The translations under genes were made by a program, and so were the position numbers. From assembly GCA_033220425.1 (NCBI GenBank), contig CM065649.1, forward strand, positions 434,001-498,000: a stretch of 64,000 nucleotides of DNA, read 5' to 3'. The DNA is from Lepraria neglecta (taxonomy: Eukaryota; Ascomycota; Lecanoromycetes; Lecanorales; Stereocaulaceae). The notes beneath the pieces are model-generated. The model did no database searches, was not told the origin of the DNA, and saw only the letters and a list, made by a program, of their open reading frames with translations. Position 1 is the first letter of the stretch; the number at the start of each line of letters is the position of its first letter. Of this stretch, positions 1 through 11,466 are shown piece after piece.

Positions 1-554
1 TTCTATCCATAACATAGCACATAACTTCCGCAGGCATATTCGCTGGCTCTTGCATCGGTGTCATCTGTCTTGTCATCCTACTAGAATTCCTCCGCCGCGT
101 GCAGAGGGAATACAACCTACTGACCCAATAATCTCATGCTCAACCAGACCTTAGCATGAATAACGAACAGTATACCTCAAAACCAGTCTAAGCCAACAGC
201 AGCGATGGTGATACTAAGGGAACAGAGTCCTCCTCCTACAGCGATAACTCTACTGATAATGACCGTAACAATCACCCCATCCCACCATTAACGCCCATTC
301 TGTCTACCTCCCCGTTTTCCCTCCCGATAACCTTCATAGCCCGCTATCGCAACCGTACACGCCATACCCCTAGCATAACACAGCAACTCCTCCGCTCCGG
401 GATATACACATGCTAATTCGCAGTTGCATATATTGTAATACTACCGGCTATATACTACAACGGGTATATCCTAATCTGCATTTTCATCGGCGCGTTTCTG
501 GCGAGCCTTATCTAGGGTTGGGACTTAGGGTCTGCTGCAGGTGGGAGAGGGTGA
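1..554 (+). pseudogene. Ctr-type copper transporter relic (C-terminal part)
   Basis: Ctr proteins are trimeric plasma-membrane or vacuolar copper importers. After an acceptor-like CAG at 31-33, a single frame from base 34 reads GIFAGSCIGVICLVILLEF then a basic RRVQREY, as after the second membrane helix of fungal Ctr proteins. It goes on through a polar loop to FAVAYIVILPAIYYNGY and ILICIFIGAF, the third-helix region. Three TAA codons and a late TAG interrupt this frame before its TGA. The methionines expected in the third-helix MxxxM motif read as isoleucine (ATA). The N-terminal part, with the Met-rich tail and first helix, lies outside the window. All changes fit C-to-T decay on either strand. 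The gene is dead; the family call rests on the helix patterns. Confidence 0.7.
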
Positions 555-2488
555 GCTTATTCCGTTATCCCTTACTATGGGTTTACAGCGTTCTTTCTTT
601 ATCTGCTTGGTATTTGAAGAAGCAAGGAGAACGAGATTGAGAAAATGTGTGCTGACTTTTGCTACGAATGGCTGTTAGTAGTGGAGATGAGCGAAGTAAT
701 GCGGCTTATTGTACTCAATTGATTCTACTTCCCCAGATAATAGATTTGGTCAAGAAGGAGACGGGGAGGAAAAGGTATTAGCGCTGTTGATTCATCTCTC
801 TGGTCTATAGTTAACCAAGGTTATAACTCTTTCCCGAATTTGAACTTTCATGGTACCATACTATCTTCGTTGGTGTGATAACAACGCTATAAAGGGGTTC
901 AAAATCCTTGATCCGTGGTATACCGTCAGCCATAGCTCATCAGGGGTAAACTTCAAGAAGCCAGACGTACGATGTTTAGTTATTCGCCGAAAATATCTCC
1001 GTTTCAGATACTACTCCGAAGCTCGCGGATATCCCCATCTTTCGAGCTCCATCCGTAGGCATTTTCTCCACTCAAAGTCATCACACTCCGCTGTCGGGGG
1101 ACAGAAATCAAGACCAGGAGAAACTGAGGGCTTCGTGGCAATCTCAAGCGGGGCCAGGCATACTAACCGCCTAGGTGTATATTTGGGTCGCTGGGGGCGA
1201 GTGGTAGATAATTGCCTAATGAAGCCTGCCACTTTCGATGATGGCAAAGGGAGGAAAGGGTGAACAGTACTGTGTATTTCTAACAACTGCAATTTACTTC
1301 AAGTCACCTAAGACCTGGAGAGTAGGGCGAAGGCTTGCGGGCGTATGGCTAGAGCTTGTGCACAGTCGGGACATTGGACTTTGCTGGTGGAAATTGAGCA
1401 CGGGATGGATACAGACGTTGTCTAGACTTCATCAAATCCGTGCTTGATTTGATACCCCAGCAGAACACGGAGGGCCGCATAAATACACAACCTCGATCAA
1501 TAGAAGGCGTCTTAGGCGAATTACGACCGTTTCACCGCGTTTGTTACACTGACGTTCGTAGCAGAAGGATCTGGCCTCGGAGGATGTGACTCATACTTTC
1601 AGGGTCTGCACGCTATTGAAACAAGGTAGGGCTACTCCGGGCCGCTATTGCGCAAGATGTCACACTAGGAATAGCCTCTTCCTTTTCTTGATTACTGATG
1701 CTTCGTCCATCACCAAGCTTAACCTCAACGTATCTCACCGGTTGAGGTGCTCACGATGAGACGTCATGCAAGATCAAAATAGACACGGTTGGGGTGGGAG
1801 AGAACTCAACGGGAGCTGAGTGCGGTCTACCCAGAATGAGTCATCGCAGGCCTTTCCGGCTTGGATAATGTTTAATTGATTGGGCGGCATTGGTTCTTGT
1901 AGCTCGACACGAAACAGTCACAGCTAGGCGCTTCTGCATCTGATACGGCGACCCGTTCAGTTCTCGAGCTCCAACCACGAGGAAACTCCAAGATAACAAT
2001 GACAAGGAACTTCCCCAAGGACTGCATGTTACATTTGCTGGTATCAGTGGATCCATCTCTAGCCCCATACCGTCAGAAGGCTCTATCCATGCATAGCGTG
2101 GTGCTTGAGATAAGCATGCCAGCCCCGATCAAGCATCAGAAACGGCTGGGAGCTATGCTTGCTGCGGATGAAACAAGCTATCGCTAACTGCTTGATTCTG
2201 AAGCATACGAGGAGGGCAAGCGCTCAGCGTTTCCTAAGATAGAAAGAAACATAGTTGATAGGCGGTCATAGGGTTTCAAGACGATAGAACAGTGCTCAGC
2301 GGCACAGCTCAGCGGTTGCGTAAGGAGGTAAGACGGGCGTGTTGTCCTTGTGCACCTACTTAAAGGCGGTCATGTACGCCTGAGCAACGAGCAATCCCAT
2401 TCAATCAACAATTTAATTACATCAAAACATCACAAGTCTCATTCATCGTTAAACCAGTCCACCACAACAACTATCGCTATCAATCCCT
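555..2488. other. No recognisable gene
   Basis: Open frames up to 137 codons occur on both strands, for example 850-1263 plus and 1841-2068 minus. None shows a domain, signal peptide or convincing splice structure I can recognise. The stretch lies between a RIP-type relic and a small gene and is best read as decayed intergenic DNA. Confidence 0.5.
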
Positions 2489-2782
2489 ATGTCTGTAACC
2501 TCCCGGACCGTGAAAAAGGTGGCTATTGGCGCCAACACGATTCCTATCGCCGTGGCCGAGTATGTTCGAGGCAATGGCTGGAAACGCCAGATCGACTCCA
2601 TCGATAAAACCCTTCTTCAGAAAACGGTAGAAAAAGTGGCAGTGGCGGTCACGGGATCCAATTTGGGGTTGACAAAGAACGAAAAGGACCGCACAGACAA
2701 AGTTGTTGTACAGTATGCGTGCATTAGAGCAACGGTCCAAAATCGGGGGGCTAATCCTATACAGTTCCATGCCGCATCCTAG
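2489..2782 (+). CDS. Small unknown protein (97 aa), possibly frameshifted at its 3' end
   Basis: I cannot name this protein. The ATG at 2489 opens a basic frame (MSVTSRTVKKVAIGAN) with a Lys/Arg-rich middle, which looks protein-like rather than random. It stops at 2782. An overlapping frame continues as PSPEDPRVHTTITGEDKAG and runs to 2912, with similar composition. A one- or two-base slip near 2750-2785 would fuse the two into a protein of about 140 residues, so the annotated end may be artificial. No membrane segment or signal peptide is visible. The direct reading is only an open frame; function is unknown. Confidence 0.45.
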   Translation: MSVTSRTVKKVAIGANTIPIAVAEYVRGNGWKRQIDSIDKTLLQKTVEKVAVAVTGSNLGLTKNEKDRTDKVVVQYACIRATVQNRGANPIQFHAAS

Positions 2783-3285
2783 TCCAGAGGATCCTCGAGT
2801 CCACACCACAATCACTGGAGAAGATAAAGCCGGGAAAGAAGTGTTTAGGAAACACGTTCCTTATGATCCGAGTACGGATGCTGTGAGTGTCTCCACTTGC
2901 GCTTGGACCTGACAGTCCACTAATGTTTAGCAGTCTTCCAGCGGTTCAAAGTAGCATAGCTACAGCCATGCGCAACTAAATAGGAGCTTAGTTGTCAGTT
3001 TGATCGATAGAAGCATATTTTGCAATATGGCGGTTTCTTGAGAGACTGGAAGTGTTGCGCGGAATAAGATTGTATTGGGAACCACCTTTGTTTTGCTAGA
3101 TTATGTCTCATTTGTAGTAAAGCAAGTCGATTCAGTTTTTATTTGAAAACGTTGGCTAGGAATAGCATTTTATGTTCTAACAGACTCACAATATTGATCA
3201 GAAGTAACAAAAGGACGCATCGAGCGTTCCAATAACGGATTCTAGTCGCTAATGCTGACCTGTAAAAAGCGCTTCCAGATAGAGA

Positions 3286-4501
3286 TCATTTAAGATAGGG
3301 ATGCTGTAGCGCCTCCACTGCCGTTGGTCTCTTCGTATGATCTAAGACAAGCAAGAATTCGATGAAGTCCAGAAGCTCCGGAGACACCTTTGGAGCAGAT
3401 ATTTTCTCGAGCTCTTGACGCAGGGTGCCAACGGTGATGAATTGCCTCTCCGAAGAATCGTCCCGATGCCTGAAAGAGCCCGTTTCGAGATATTCCGCTA
3501 ACGCAAATTCTTCTTCGTAGTTCGAGTCGACCGGCGGTTCCATCGGCCCAACAAGCCGTCGTATCTTGGCGATGCACCAGGCTTCGGTCAGATCTTGAAC
3601 GATTTTATCATGCGGGCCGAAGATGGCTGAGTGCGATAGCCAATGCGCAAGCTTTTCTCTTAGCCAACGACCACGACGAAACAGAGGCATTGTCAAACCG
3701 TAACTCCAAGTGACCACACGTCAGACGAATGCCAGACACCTAAGCCTCTCCACACCTCGGGAGCACGGCACTCAAGGCTCTGGAGACGCATCACGTCATA
3801 CCCATCCTCGAACACTGGACAAGTCAGCAAGGCTAGTAAATGGACTGCAGGAACTCACTATTTCCTAGGTCTCCTACTTTGACGGTAGGAGAAGGGCTGT
3901 CAATATAAGAAAGGAAGATGTTATTCGGGTTGATATCTGTTTAGTCAGTAGTTGCTACGAGAGGAAGAGATTATTCGCCGACCTGTATGAATTGCGTCGT
4001 ACTGTGTCTTGAGAAGAGCAAGTGCCGACAGTACTGATCTAGAGATGACTTTGGGCAGGACAGAAGTTCGTCGAAACCGTTCAGACGGCACTTGCCACAA
4101 GTCATATTCCATCCACTCGAAGACCATACCAGGCGGAGCTGCAGCCGTCTCATCTGCTTGCGGCGGACCTTCACCAGAATGCGGATTGCGTTCAAGGATG
4201 TCATACTGACTGCGGATATATGGGCTCGAGCGGATCCCAGGAATGAGGTAGTTGTTTCGCTCTCGCCTTAAGGCCTTCTTGGTAGGTTCCAATGCTGTTT
4301 TGACCACCGCACTAGATAGTAGTAAGCTAGCATATCGCATGTTACAACAGTCAGCATAACTTACAACTCTGATTTGACCGTGAGGCTGTCCAGCACTTGT
4401 GCTTTGAATACCGTTGGCGCATGGAGTGCATTCAGGAGGCGATATGTTGCGTAGCGTCCTCGTAAGACCTGTCCCGTGCTCAATATCATCTCTTCAGGCA
4501 T
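3286..4501 (-). CDS. Fungal protein kinase, five exons, 341 aa
   Basis: A serine/threonine-type protein kinase of a family common in Pezizomycotina. Exons on the minus strand are 4501-4365, 4311-3983, 3936-3859, 3814-3699 and 3651-3286; introns are 53, 46, 44 and 47 bases and the joined frame is exactly 342 codons. Exon 1 begins MPEEMILSTGQVLRGRYAT. The joined exons give AVVKTALEP (likely ATP-binding Lys), HTDINPNNIF (catalytic loop, HTD in place of HRD), KVGDLGN (DLG in place of DFG), then RAPEVW (APE) and HSSDVWSLGVT (F-helix). The C-lobe ends PTAVEALQHPYLK, a usual kinase finish. No glycine-rich loop is obvious. Two donors are unusual (GTCGGC and GTTTGA), but both are needed to keep the family pattern. 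Without splicing the last intron a TGA would end translation. Substrates are unknown. Confidence 0.8.
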
Positions 4502-4691
4502 CGTCAGCAGCTATGCACATGAGGTATTCCAAAGAGAAGCCGCCATGCAAAAAGGTCTGGTCCTACTGCACTAAATAATGACGCTAAATCATGGTGGTCC
4601 TCGGATGAGCACGAGGTTGTAGGAGTGCAGGTTGCGGAGTGTGAAGTCTTCGATTATATGGCTCTATTCGCGCCTTAGCCGTCGATCGGCT

Positions 4692-4807
4692 GGTCCCGAT
4701 TATATTGACCGCACCGGCGCAAGCACTACTGCAGGCCAAGATGCGCCGTTTCTCCGCTATTCCTCATACAATTTAGGTGAGTAAACACGGAGAAGACGCG
4801 TCTTGTT
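4692..4807 (+). repeat. Left terminal inverted repeat, 116 bp
   Basis: Begins GGTCCCGATTATATTGACCG and is identical over 116 bases to the reverse complement of 7171-7286. Inner boundary is the GTCTTGTT at 4800-4807. Confidence 0.95.
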
Positions 4808-4948
4808 AGTAAACACCTCGCCGCCGCCTGTGCATCGTCTCCTTTCTACCAAATTTCCCACCGCGCTGACGATTCCTACCTATAGTACCTATCCACCACC
4901 GCTATTTGCCCCCGTCCCGCCCTCCCAGCTACCTACTATACTACCCCT

Positions 4949-7127
4949 ATGGCACATATCTTCAGGGCCCCGCCTGACGTCGCTGTCGCCCGGGAAAAGC
5001 TCTTCAATCCTACCGAGTTGCAGACCCGGAAGCCTGAGCAGTACGATACCTTTTGGCCTTACGCCACCAATTTTTGGTCCCACAGGCGCTCCACCCCTCT
5101 CACCGACACCCAGGGCGGGGCCCGAACATCATACTATTACTGTCGCCTATATCGCAAGGAGCAGGCTAAGAGCAAGGGCGCTGGTGAGCGGAAGAAGACT
5201 ATCCGCAGGCACCCCCCTGCGGAAAAAGAATCCAGGTGGTTACTGTTTGGGACGCTGGAGTACCCTGCAGATATGAGATTTCAGGCTACGGTAACGTCCC
5301 TGAGCATAATCATACTATGGACGACCTAGACGCTATTAAGCGGAACCAGCGTATCAAGGATGTTGTCGCTGCTAGCGTCCAAGACGGTTTCCGCCCCGCT
5401 GAGATTGCTGATGCAGTTAAGGCCTCCCACCGCCCTGAGGCCGCCGCAGAGCTTACTGCCGCCGGAGGCACCTATTTCGAGCGCCAGGACGTTATTAATG
5501 CAGGCCTAAAGTGGAAGAAGTTAACACCCAGACCACCGCTTTCTAGGCCCGCGTTTTCAGATGCTGGATCAGTGGCAAGCTTGCGCGGAATGGGCGGAAG
5601 CAGTAAGTGCCCAAAGGCAGAACCCCTTCTACAATACTAATTTTGGTAATAGCAAGGGTATCTAGTTCAGAATATCACTACAATTAGGCAGGCAGATAAA
5701 TTGTTGACCCACGGTACTATTTGGGCGGCGGAACACCGCGTTAATATCCTCAGACTACGGGGGCACCTGACCCTAATGGACTCCACCCATGATACTAATT
5801 GGCTTGGGTGGTATCTCTATACTATAGCGGTCCGCGATGAGTCAGGATCTTGGCGCCTATGTGTCTATCTCCTGGCGGAGACGGAGGATGGCGATATCCT
5901 AGCGGAGGCGTTTCAGGTGGTTAAAAAATGGTGTGGTGGGCGCGGTGGCTGGCGACTCCGCTATATGCTAACTGACGATTCCGCCGCTGAGCAGCGCGCT
6001 GTCCGCCTAGCTTTCCAGGGGTTAGAAGAGGGTGTAACAGAGATATCCCACCTACTCTGCGTGTTCCATTCCGAGCAGACTCTTAAGTGCAATTTCAGCG
6101 GACCTCGCTATAAAGGGACCTACCAACACCTCCGTTCCGCCCTCCGCTACCGCAAGACTGGGGCGGGTGTTGAGGAATCAATAAGGCTAGTAATTAACGC
6201 TGCCCCGGAGGAGAAACAAAGCTATATATACAGGGAATAGTGGGCGACAAGACAACAGTGGGCGCTAGGTTACCGTACTTTTTCGCCTTTTCTCCTGCAA
6301 ATTACAACAACCTCGCCTATAGAGGGCTACCATTCCCACCTGAAAGGCAAGGGCACTAAGACCCTAATGTCCAGGTTCAGCTTGGAGGGGATCGCTAAGC
6401 ACGCTGACGCTATTGATAAAGAATGGGACCTGAAGGCCTCTGTAGCGGAACGCAAGTTCCGCTCGACAATCCTCCCCCAGGTGGCGGAGTACCCCCATTT
6501 GCAGAAGCTTCCAAGCCCTGTACAGGCGCTATTGGTTACGGAAATTGACGCTGCTAATAATCTATTAAGCTCCGCTGACGAACCCCGAGACTTAGATGAT
6601 GAGATTACCTGTGACTGCGAGTTCTACCGCAAATATCAGCTACCGTGTCGAGATATTGGGGTCCAATATATACTATTTAATACCCTACAGGAGGAACACT
6701 TTGCGCGCTGGGCGTTTATGTGGGAGGACCAGGGCTTCGAGCTCTACGAGGGTATTTCCTCCGAGTACTATACTAGGGATGTTGATAGCGAGGTAGGCGC
6801 CCCAGCTCGCCGCCGCCTTGATTTAAGGGAGACCCTGGAGTCGCTGAAAAGCAAGTACTATGACCTGGAGGAGACGGTAACCCAGCTTCCGCCGGACTTA
6901 GCAGATGATATTATGAAGAGATAGGTTGCTCGCCTAGAACATATTACAGGCCCGCTACGCGCAATAGGGATCGCTGACCTGAGGGCGGAGTTACAGGCGC
7001 AGTATGAAGTGGTGGAGGGCGCCAGGAACCCCCTGGGCGGTAGTATATATTATTAGGATAGTACCATATATAACGCTGTTTCCGCCGCCAAATTATTACT
7101 CAGGGGCGGAGATCCTAAGGGCAAGTA
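4949..7127 (+). pseudogene. MULE transposase, frameshifted and nonsense-mutated
   Basis: MULE transposases cut and paste DNA with a DDE nuclease fold. The N-terminal DNA-binding part reads from 4949 in one frame. At about 5220-5240 it moves to another frame, which carries PEHNHTMDDLD. A second disturbance lies at 5520-5700. From 5701 the core shows MDSTHDTN (first Asp), LTDDSAAEQ (second Asp) and, beyond a TAG at 6238, PIEGYHSHLKGKG (Glu). The SWIM finger is CDCEFYRKYQLPCRDIG, with Asp where the terminal His is expected. A second TAG at 6922 precedes a tail that reads on as coding. Both TAGs fit CAG-to-TAG. With two frameshifts and two stops this copy cannot make its own transposase, yet the end repeats are perfect, so it could be mobilised in trans. 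Confidence 0.85.
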
Positions 7128-7170
7128 ACCTTCCCAGCGACAGCGATATTGACAGAGATATGGAAGCGGC

Positions 7171-7286
7171 AACAAGACGCGTCTTCTCCGTGTTTACTCA
7201 CCTAAATTGTATGAGGAATAGCGGAGAAACGGCGCATCTTGGCCTGCAGTAGTGCTTGCGCCGGTGCGGTCAATATAATCGGGACC
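7171..7286 (-). repeat. Right terminal inverted repeat, 116 bp
   Basis: Reverse complement identical to 4692-4807; ends CGGGACC at 7286. Confidence 0.95.
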
Positions 7287-7511
7287 GACTCGACGGGCAA
7301 ACACATCTTCGTAGGCCACCCTACCTACATCTGCAACTTCGTTTTGCTATTATGTGATCTGCTGCGATATTTACCTCTGCTGCAATATTTACCTCTGCTT
7401 CTCTTCATCTGGAGCTCTTCTTGTTCATTTCTTGAAGTCCAGATTGACTCTGCTTCTCCGGTCTAAAGCCTCTTTTCTGAACACCCAATCCTTTACTGCT
7501 CATTCTCTGCC

Positions 7512-8724
7512 ATGTCTTCCCTGGTCAATGCAGCCAGATTTGCCCTCCTCCTGTTTTCTGCCGCTGGAGCCTACGGAACATGGTACATCTTCATCAACAA
7601 TGGCAGCGCTGATTACATGACGCGTATCCGGGACGTTGGACCTCGACTGCTACCTGGAACGAAAGAGCATTTGAAGACTGTGTTTACTGGAATTCCTGCC
7701 ATTGACTATCAGTTGACTGTTTTGACTCTTTTCTTTTGGGAGCAAGTGGATGGATCCAATCCTAGCAGTTCTTTGTTCTGCTTTCACTTTGCTACACAAG
7801 CTGCTTGTGGATGGGGTTTGCTTCTGCTTGAAAGTTTAAGACATGGCAATCGGTGGAGGATCATCTCTTTGTGAGTCCGATTCAGCGAATGTGCTACTTG
7901 GGAACTCAATACTGATCTTTAATAGCCTAGGAGTATGGGGGTTTCTGATCCAGAACGCTACTTATGCTGTCATTCTGCCGATTTACCTAGCTGTGCACCT
8001 TTGGACTTCGCCTTTGATCTCATCTAAACGCCTTTCTCATTTCCTGGTTGACACCCCGAACACTGCCGCTGTCTTTGGATCGATCATTCTGGGCTTTGTT
8101 CTTCCGACTGTTGTGATGTCTCTGCCAGCACCATCGGTCGTTAACTTTGAACAGAAGCAGGTGTACATCGCGATCTGGCAGTTGTTTCCAGTCTGGGTTT
8201 CTTTGGTCCAAGCAGTCTTACCGTATCTATTGCCGAAGTCTAAGGCACAAACCACTAGCGAATCACCGAATCGACATGCCTTGGCCACGATGAGAGTTCT
8301 ATACATTGGTCTGCTTACGTTTGCTGGCATCGGTCAAGCCTCTACTGCAACTTTGCTCGCCGCATCTAAATTCTTCCCCGGTCTTTTTGCCCCCGAATTC
8401 AGAGGGACCTTCAATCCAGCAAAGGTCTTCCAACCAGCAGCTATTACGCCGTCCACCAAAATGCCCTCGATAGGGGCCGGAGCCCACCAGTTACTCCAGT
8501 ACGACGAATTCATTGGGTCGGGAGCTATGGTCCTATGGGGCACTGCGCTACTCGCAAACACGTATCGGGGTTCAAGATCTCGTCAAAGTGTGGTATCCCT
8601 GGTTGCGCAGGGCACTGCGGCGATGCTTCTCACCGGGCCACTGGGCTATGCAGCTGCTTGCGTATGGGCAAGAGACGAGCTGGTCATTGCTGAAGCTAGA
8701 GAAGATGCCAAGAAGGTCAATTGA
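7512..8724 (+). CDS. Polytopic fungal membrane protein, 385 aa
   Basis: Two exons, 7512-7870 and 7926-8724, joined over a 55-base intron (donor GTGAGT, acceptor TTTAATAG), give 386 codons. The protein has about eight or nine hydrophobic segments, starting with an N-terminal one (ARFALLLFSAAGAYG). Others lie around residues 80-140, 150-235, 255-280, 325-345 and 350-375. The junction rebuilds the continuous helix IISFLGVWGFLIQNATYA. A Trp-Glu pair just before the third segment and an aromatic HFATQAACGWG motif are the most distinctive points. I recall similar integral membrane proteins in many ascomycetes, some inside indole-diterpene or meroterpenoid clusters, but no other such gene is nearby. 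Function is not assigned. It starts 225 bases right of the MULE end and appears intact. Confidence 0.75.
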
Positions 8725-9017
8725 GAGCGACATGAACTCTCTCAAAGCTTGTATCTTAGACGGGGACTTTACCACATCGAGATTTTCTTTCACCTTCAAA
8801 TAACCCCGAAGTCGAAAGGCTTATTGTACGGCAACACCTCAAACGATTCACCTCAAAACAACACCTGCTGACACATCGAAACCATGTGTTGCGGAATACT
8901 TCTCATCTGTGACATCAGATTTTGCACATCTTTCCTCTAAGCTCTTGAAAACCTCCTGGATTGCGCTACATCAACACTTTGGGATCCCAGGACCCCAATC
9001 CACAAACACGAGACACT
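8725..9017. other. Intergenic spacer
   Basis: Between two plus-strand genes; no coding or structural signal recognised. Confidence 0.5.
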
Positions 9018-9920
9018 ATGCCTTCGTTTATGGACCTACCTTATGAGTTACGAATGACGATATACCCCCCATCTGGTTGTGCACAACTTTCCAATCTACC
9101 TCCGTGCAAACACGTCGGCACGAGATTGGCTGGGCCTCAAAACCTAATGTCCAAGCAAAACGCACGGAATGGGAAGTCTTAAATTTCTCGATCCTGCAAG
9201 CCAACCACCTGATTCGGGACGAGGCCCTTCCTATCTTCTACTCCAACGACACAGGGATAGTGTGTGATAAGAGACACGAGAGCCTTATCGACTGTCCATT
9301 CTCTCATGTCTTCTTACTGAACTTGAAGTGGCGCTATCAAGAATGGTGTCAACCAACCGACGAATAGGCGAAGCATACAGGACCAACATTATCGACGAGA
9401 TCTATACGTCACTGTTTAGTCACCTAGCGAATATCCAGATAGACTTCAACTGGGAATCGGAAGCATGGGAAGGCTCCTGTCCCCCAAAATTCGCTTCCCG
9501 CGATTCAAGTTTGAGACAAGACAGCGCCGAGAAGCTGGTCAAGATGCTTCAACCGCTTTACAAAGCATTGCTACAATCAGACCCAGATCTAAAAAAGACA
9601 ATCCCTTTCATGCTACCGTAAGCACTACGAGTCGGTCATTATTATTGCAACTGACAAAAGTGTTAGACTAATCCATGCGTTTGCGTTTGCACGCGAGGGA
9701 AAATTCTGGAAGTTAATAAAAGGGTCGGGACTAACAGAGCTACTCGGAAAGATTTCTCGGATGCGAACCATCAGCGTCATACATAGCAAGTGCACGAGGC
9801 CAGATTGCCGACAAACAGATCATCCAGATCATCTACCTGGCTTATCGCATGTCAGCACGACCCTTAGGAAAGATGATTGAAGCAGAAGCTCTGGATGTTA
9901 TCGATGGAGAGAAGCGGTAG
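9018..9920 (+). pseudogene. LPxEIRNxIY-family gene, multiply frameshifted (copy A)
   Basis: This belongs to the same lineage-expanded family as the genes at 17.6, 20.0 and 21.4 kb. Those proteins open with an F-box-like LPxEIRNxIY segment, and I know no biochemical function for them. ATG 9018 gives MPSFMDLPYELRMTIY, then the frame breaks in a run of six Cs (9065-9070). Family text resumes in frame 1 (HLVVHNFPIYLRANTS), shifts to frame 2 (ANHLIRDEALPIFYSNDTG) and again to frame 1 (LANIQIDFNWESE). A 3' intron (donor GTAAGC at 9619, acceptor near 9667) leads to a last exon ending at the TAG 9918-9920. At least three indels make it a pseudogene. Confidence 0.65.
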
Positions 9921-10482
9921 CAGCCAGAGAAGTGGTGTCGAGCAGAGGAGTTGCCAGCTAAGCGCAAGAGCAGAAAGGGACGAGCCAAGAAATGAGACAA
10001 AGTTTCTCGGTCAAGATGTTTGCATTGATGTGTTATACAAGGCGTCTTTCGGATCATGCGAGTGGTAACAATCTACCGAAAAGTGTTTGAAGTGCGGGAG
10101 GAATTGACGGATTGGACGGGTTCATGCCGTTGTATTTAAGCATGCAATGAATTATTTTCTCACTGTCTACACGGACAATCTGGGGAGGGCCTCGCGGGTA
10201 GCAAAATTGTCCGGACGAGCGTCCACGAAATTTCCCTCTGGCAGCTCCAGCTACAAAAGGTAATTGCACGAACACCTAGTCACTGAATCATAATTGGACA
10301 GTTTATTCGGATTGTACCCCAGATGATGAGATAATCGCTGTTACTTCTAAGACTTTCTGCACGTCGAGTAGGTGCAATATCCGAACTATTCTACCACCCG
10401 CGAGAGGGTCAGGAAGCCAGCTTTCATATGGTACAGCATTGATGAATCTATCACGTAGCCCTTGTCCGTATATACAAGAACC
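9921..10482. other. Intergenic, no gene seen
   Basis: Convergent 3' ends of the pseudogene and of the complex I gene meet here. Short frames on both strands show no domain. Confidence 0.5.
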
Positions 10483-11466
10483 TCACTTCTTCTTCTCTTC
10501 TTCCTTCGGCGGCTCCGGCTTTGGCGTTGGCAATTTGAATTCATCTGGCTTCCTGTCCTTGCCAGGACCAACTTGCTCCCAAGCAGCGGTGCCCTGTGAA
10601 AAATTAGCGTTCTGATATCCTAACAGCATCATGTATCAGACTTACCCCCTCGAAGTTTCGGAAGGCCTGCGTCAACTCCAACGGCTCCACCACAATCCTC
10701 TTCTTCTCTTCGTCATATCTGATCTCCGTGTATCCCGTCAATGGGAAGTCCTTCCTCAAAGGATGCCCATCAAATCCGTAGTCTGTCATGATTCTCCGTA
10801 GATCCGGATGCCCCACAAAGAACACCCCAAACAAGTCGTACACCTCTCGTTCATACCAATTCGCTCCATCGTAAAGTGATGTGATACTCGGCACCGGCGT
10901 AGCTTCATCCGCATATGTCTTAACTCTTATCCTCGAGTTATGTCTCACACTGAGAAGGTTGTAAACGACTTCGAATCGATTGGCTCTCGTTGGGTAATCG
11001 ACGGCTGTGATATCCGCGACCATCGTGTATTCTGCCGCGGTGTGGTATTTGAGGAATGATATAACAGGGATGACGCCAGCCGGTGGTATGTAGATCGTAA
11101 GCTCATCCTTCCAGACGGAGAATTGCTGGATATATTTGGGCATGCATGAGAGGAGGTATTGCCCGTAGGTGTGGAGGCTGGCGGCTTTCTCTTGGTATTT
11201 GTCTGTTGGGTTCACGACGGGAGCGTGGAGCTTTCCACCAGCTGCAGAGCTCATCAGCGTTGAGTCAATGGAATGGAAACGGGTCTGAAGTACTCACGTG
11301 GGCGTTGTGCATGCCGCATGTTTGGGGTATCCTCCTGGGAAGCAACATCCTTTGTCCGTAATGCTGTACAAGTGAATTGACGGCCCAATGAGGGTCGAGC
11401 TGAGGCATTGGCTGCCAGCCGTATTGCACGCCCCAAAGGCTTCGCAGCCCCGAGCTTCGTAGCCAT
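10483..11466 (-). CDS. NDUFS3: NADH:ubiquinone oxidoreductase 30 kDa subunit, mitochondrial
   Basis: A core peripheral-arm subunit of respiratory complex I, in the matrix arm near the iron-sulfur cluster chain that passes electrons from NADH to ubiquinone. Exons on the minus strand are 11466-11298, 11241-10646 and 10593-10483; introns are 56 and 52 bases; 292 codons. The N-terminus [20 protein letters not shown] is a typical positively charged mitochondrial presequence. The family core is clear: [19 protein letters not shown], then [30 protein letters not shown] and [13 protein letters not shown]. The short third exon adds a charged tail ([13 protein letters not shown]). An alternative ATG (MSSAAGGK) inside the first intron would lose the presequence and is rejected. 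The gene diverges from NOT4 with 315 bases between start codons and looks fully intact. The symbol is the animal name for the family. Confidence 0.93.

Larger units (their letters stand above)
4692..7286 (+). mobile_element. Mutator-like (MULE) DNA transposon, 2595 bp
   Basis: The element is bounded by 116 bp terminal inverted repeats that match base for base. Between them lies a degenerate transposase with MULE features: an HNHT box, a DDE catalytic core and a SWIM-type zinc finger. Flanks directly outside the repeats (GATCGGCT left, GACTCGAC right) do not match, so no target-site duplication is visible. Both flanks do contain the inverted heptamer CCGTCGA, so the true end may lie a few bases further out. 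Confidence 0.9.

Noticed and set aside
4803-5276. 157-codon Pro-rich frame at the MULE left end
   Set aside because: Overlaps the terminal repeat and the true transposase frame; composition is that of a shadow frame.
7287-7511. Short TTTACCTCTGCTGCAATAT repeats near 7371-7400 as a mobile end
   Set aside because: Only two tandem units in a 5' leader; too short to support an element.
8572-8803. Frames on both strands overlapping the end of the 7.5-8.7 kb membrane protein
   Set aside because: Shadows of a real coding exon; no domain.
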